From contig JAEXLD010000131.1 in assembly GCA_023445445.1 (NCBI GenBank), positions 1 to 7,750 on the forward strand: a stretch of DNA of 7,750 nt, written 5' to 3'. Shown in pieces: positions 5,687-7,750 of this stretch (its first letter is position 1; every line of letters starts with the position of its first letter). The position numbers and the translations under genes are program-made. This DNA is from Bacillota bacterium. GTDB lineage: Bacteria > Bacillota > Clostridia > Clostridiales > Clostridiaceae. Under the pieces are notes generated by a model, which was not told the origin of the DNA, ran no database searches, and saw nothing but the letters and a program-made list of their open reading frames with translations.

Positions 5687-6781
5687 ATGTTAAAAAAGAT
5701 TATAAGGGTTATATTTACCATCATAGGTTTAATAAGTGGATATATTTTAAGTGGGGCATTAATAAATATAAAGCTTATAAGTGACCTATCTTTTTTATCA
5801 GAAACCATTGGAATTATATCTTTTCGTGTTCTTCTAACTTTATTAATTGGAATTATTCTTTATTTTATTTCTCCGAGTATCTATGACTCTATTGTAAGGG
5901 CTATTGAATATATAGAAAAAAATATTCAAAGATTTACAGCTACAGAAATTATATATGGAATATTTGGAGCATTTATATCTTTAGTAATAACATCATTAAT
6001 AGGACTACCACTAAATAGAATAGATTTATTTGGATTAGGTCCAGTACTATTTGTATTAGTAAATTTAATATTCGCTATAATATTTGCTAGTATATTTATA
6101 GAAAAAAGAGATGATATATCAAATGTTCTTAGTAATTTAAAAAAGAATAGTATTAAAGATAAAAAATCTAAAGTAGTTGTTAAGAATAATCCTAAAGTAT
6201 TAGATACATCAGTAATAATAGATGGAAGAATTTTTGATATATGCCAAACTGGTTTTGTAGAAGGACCATTAGTTATTCCTAACTTTGTTTTAGATGAATT
6301 AAGACATATATCAGATTCTGCAGATTCTCTTAAGAGAAATAGAGGAAGAAGAGGTCTTGATATACTAAACAAGATTCAAAAGGAATTAGATATTGAAACT
6401 CAAATTTGGGAAGGAGACTTCCCAGAAATCCAAGAAGTAGATAGTAAATTATTAAAGCTTGCTCAAGTTTTAAAGGGTAAAGTAATAACTAATGACTTTA
6501 ATTTAAATAAAGTTGCTGAGTTTCAAGGAGTTCCAGTACTTAATATCAATGAACTTGCTAACGCTATTAAGCCAATAGTTCTTCCAGGAGAAGAAATGAA
6601 AGTGGTAGTTGTTAAAGATGGTAAGGAAGCCACTCAAGGAATAGGCTATTTAGATGATGGAACTATGATAGTTGTAGAAGGTGGAAGAAGATATATGGGT
6701 GAACAAATTATAGTGATAGTAACATCTGTATTACAAACAGCTGCAGGAAGAATGATATTTGCAAAACCAAAAGATGAATAA
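5687..6781 (+). CDS. Membrane-anchored PIN/TRAM-domain protein (YacL-like)
   Basis: This 364-residue protein has the layout of Bacillus YacL. Four hydrophobic segments lie near residues 5-27, 42-63, 88-108 and 117-138. A charged, Lys-rich linker (140-167) leads to a cytosolic PIN nuclease-like domain from about 170 to 290. The PIN acidic residues are visible: Asp173 in VLDTSVIIDGR, Asp203/Glu204 in VLDELRHISD and Asp270 in ITNDFNLNKVA. A TRAM (OB-fold, RNA-binding) domain fills about 296-357 (VVVKDGKEATQGIGYLDDG to IIVIVTSVLQTAAGRMIFAK). The combination suggests a membrane-tethered RNase or RNA-binding factor, but the family's role is not well established. The ATG follows TAGGAGGTG at good spacing. 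ispD starts 12 nt after its stop. This gene is a habitual neighbour of radA, disA and ispD in Firmicutes. Confidence 0.93.
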   Translation: MLKKIIRVIFTIIGLISGYILSGALINIKLISDLSFLSETIGIISFRVLLTLLIGIILYFISPSIYDSIVRAIEYIEKNIQRFTATEIIYGIFGAFISLVITSLIGLPLNRIDLFGLGPVLFVLVNLIFAIIFASIFIEKRDDISNVLSNLKKNSIKDKKSKVVVKNNPKVLDTSVIIDGRIFDICQTGFVEGPLVIPNFVLDELRHISDSADSLKRNRGRRGLDILNKIQKELDIETQIWEGDFPEIQEVDSKLLKLAQVLKGKVITNDFNLNKVAEFQGVPVLNINELANAIKPIVLPGEEMKVVVVKDGKEATQGIGYLDDGTMIVVEGGRRYMGEQIIVIVTSVLQTAAGRMIFAKPKDE

Positions 6782-6793
6782 GTAGGTGTTTAA

Positions 6794-7462
6794 ATGATTA
6801 GTGCTATAATTTTAGCTGGCGGAAAAGGCAAGAGAATGGGTGCTAAAATTAGCAAACAATATATAGAGCTTAAGGGGAAACCGATTTTATACTATACAAT
6901 AAAAAGGTTTTCTAACTCTAAGGATATAGATAAAATTATTTTAGTGTTGCCAAAGGATGAAATAGATTATTGTAAGGAAAAGGTACTAGATAAGTATTCT
7001 TTAAAAGTGGATTTAATAGTTGAGGGTGGAAAAGAGAGACAAGATTCAGTTATCAACGCTTTAGATAAACTAGTTGATGATGAAATAGTTTTGATTCATG
7101 ATGGAGCAAGACCTTTTGTATCACAAAAAATAATAGATGAAGGTATAAAATATGCAAGGCTCTATGGAGCAGCAGCACCTGGAGTTATGCCAAAGGATAC
7201 CATAAAGATAAAGGATATTAACAATTTCTCTCTTTCTACTCCAGATAGAAATACTTTAGTAGCGATTCAAACTCCTCAAGTATTTAAACTTAATATAATT
7301 AAGGATTGTCATAAAAGAGTAAAAGAAGACAATATAAAAGTTACCGATGATACTATGGTAGTTGAAGCATATGGAAATAAGGTTTATCTATATGAAGGTG
7401 ACTATATTAACATTAAGGTAACTACTCCAGAGGATTTAATATTAGCAGAAAAGCTTATATAA
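6794..7462 (+). CDS. ispD: 2-C-methyl-D-erythritol 4-phosphate cytidylyltransferase
   Basis: IspD joins CTP and methylerythritol-4-P to give CDP-methylerythritol and pyrophosphate, the third step of the MEP route to isoprenoid precursors. The 222 residues are normal for the family. The N-terminal nucleotide-binding loop is AIILAGGKGKRMG (4-16). Residues aligning with the E. coli catalytic and binding set are present: Arg14, Lys21 (SKQY), Asp103 in IHDGARPF, Arg152 and Thr160 in DRNTLVAIQTPQVF, and Lys208 in NIKVTTPEDL. It begins 12 nt after the PIN/TRAM gene with a modest TAGGTG site, so it is co-transcribed and perhaps coupled. The related ribitol-5-P cytidylyltransferase TarI shares these motifs. 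The radA-disA-PIN/TRAM neighbourhood and absence of teichoic-acid genes favour IspD. No terminator is seen directly after it. Confidence 0.92.
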   Translation: MISAIILAGGKGKRMGAKISKQYIELKGKPILYYTIKRFSNSKDIDKIILVLPKDEIDYCKEKVLDKYSLKVDLIVEGGKERQDSVINALDKLVDDEIVLIHDGARPFVSQKIIDEGIKYARLYGAAAPGVMPKDTIKIKDINNFSLSTPDRNTLVAIQTPQVFKLNIIKDCHKRVKEDNIKVTDDTMVVEAYGNKVYLYEGDYINIKVTTPEDLILAEKLI

Positions 7463-7479
7463 TCATGGAAGTTAGTATA

Positions 7480-7508
7480 TTGACATAATTTTTGCAAGAA
7501 TATATAAT
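7480..7508 (+). promoter_or_regulatory. Consensus sigma-A promoter driving the T-box leader
   Basis: TTGACA (7480-7485) and TATAAT (7503-7508) are both perfect hexamers, separated by 17 bp. Transcription would start about 7515, roughly 25-30 nt before Stem I of the T-box. Such a strong promoter suits a gene whose output is set by termination in the leader. It begins 18 nt after the ispD stop. Confidence 0.9.
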
Positions 7509-7540
7509 TAATTAAGCTATAATTAAATAGGTTTAAAACA

Positions 7541-7732
7541 TTGAAGAAGAATAGTAAAATCCGCTTTTTCAGAGAGAAAATTCATGGGCTGTAAGATTTT
7601 CAACAGGATTTGAACCAGCTTTGGAGTTGTAGGTAAAAACTATCGGTTTAATATCGTTAAAATTATTAGAGCACAAATTTAGGTGGTACCGCGATATAAG
7701 TTCGCCCTAATTAATTAGGGTGAGCTTTTTTT
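7541..7732 (+). promoter_or_regulatory. T-box riboswitch, predicted tRNA-Pro specific (upstream of a gene outside the window)
   Basis: This leader senses uncharged tRNA and allows read-through only when the matching amino acid is scarce. Stem I carries the loop E pair AGUA (7553-7556) and GAA (7612-7614), closed by AAATCC (7557-7562) with GGATTT (7606-7611). AGAGAG (7571-7576) and a distal loop with GGGCTGTAAG follow. Directly after GAA comes the specifier CCA (7615-7617), a proline codon. The T-box sequence AGGTGGTACCGCG is at 7681-7693. Its antiterminator pairs TTAGG (7679-7683) with CCTAA (7706-7710) and GCG (7691-7693) with CGC (7703-7705), leaving the bulge UGGUACC. UGGU would pair with the acceptor end ACCA, meaning discriminator A73, as in tRNA-Pro. 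The regulated gene is not in the window; proS is the prediction. Confidence 0.92.
7700..7732 (+). terminator. Regulated intrinsic terminator of the T-box
   Basis: GTTCGCCCTAA (7700-7710) pairs with TTAGGGTGAGC (7715-7725), with two G-U pairs and a TTAA loop, followed by a T7 run (7726-7732). Its left arm, 7703-7710, is the same segment that closes the antiterminator, so the two structures exclude each other. This is the off state with charged tRNA. Confidence 0.92.
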
Positions 7733-7750
7733 ATTTATAAAATTACAAAA

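Noticed and set aside
5926..6372. Open frame of 148 codons antisense to the PIN/TRAM gene, and similar ones at 2062-2316, 2606-2923 and 4698-4922
   Set aside because: All are opposite well-supported genes, resemble no family, and are explained by the AT-rich code of the real strand.
6794..7462. Ribitol-5-phosphate cytidylyltransferase (TarI) instead of IspD
   Set aside because: TarI shares the fold and motifs, but no teichoic-acid gene is adjacent and the radA-disA-PIN/TRAM context is typical of ispD. It is not fully excluded.
7617..7619. Serine specifier AGC read from ACCAGC in the T-box
   Set aside because: The triplet directly after the conserved GAA is CCA, and the UGGU bulge requires A73, whereas tRNA-Ser normally carries G73.

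Overview
The window is about 30% GC, with strong AGGAGG-type ribosome binding sites, near-consensus sigma-A promoters and short intergenic hairpins. Together with the gene content (GapN, NagR/NagB, and a RadA-DisA-PIN/TRAM-IspD cluster followed by a T-box), this points to a Firmicute of the class Clostridia, most likely Clostridium sensu stricto. This is chromosomal housekeeping DNA. I see no insertion sequence, phage gene, CRISPR array, tRNA or rRNA.

Layout, left to right. (1) The last 40 codons of a forward GapN-type aldehyde dehydrogenase, a 13-bp perfect hairpin without a U-tract, then a bidirectional terminator. (2) Two reverse-strand genes: a small CPWC glutaredoxin-like protein and, upstream of it, an unrecognised Asn-rich 53-residue protein. 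(3) A forward two-gene amino-sugar operon, nagR-nagB, with overlapping stop and start codons. A DasR/YvoA-type operator overlaps the -35 box of its promoter, and a terminator follows nagB. (4) A forward genome-integrity/second-messenger pair: radA (recombination and repair ATPase) and disA (diadenylate cyclase), 16 nt apart. (5) A reverse-strand, cysteine-rich 129-residue protein sits between disA and the next forward gene, with its own terminator. Its C-terminal half resembles the MazG fold with a substituted metal ligand. (6) A forward pair: a membrane-anchored PIN/TRAM protein (YacL-like) and ispD (MEP isoprenoid pathway), 12 nt apart. (7) A consensus promoter and a complete T-box riboswitch end the window. 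Specifier CCA and acceptor bulge UGGU both fit tRNA-Pro, so the gene just outside is predicted to be proS.

How the genes work together: NagR should sense intracellular amino-sugar phosphate and control its own operon, while NagB converts glucosamine-6-P to fructose-6-P. RadA and DisA are physically and functionally linked in Bacillus (DisA scans DNA and makes c-di-AMP; RadA processes recombination intermediates). The PIN/TRAM and IspD genes are habitual neighbours of radA/disA in Firmicutes rather than members of one pathway.

No clearly new multi-gene system is visible. The most worthwhile loose ends are the reverse-strand MazG-like Cys-rich gene, the orphan 53-residue gene beside the NagR operator, and the detailed T-box switch.
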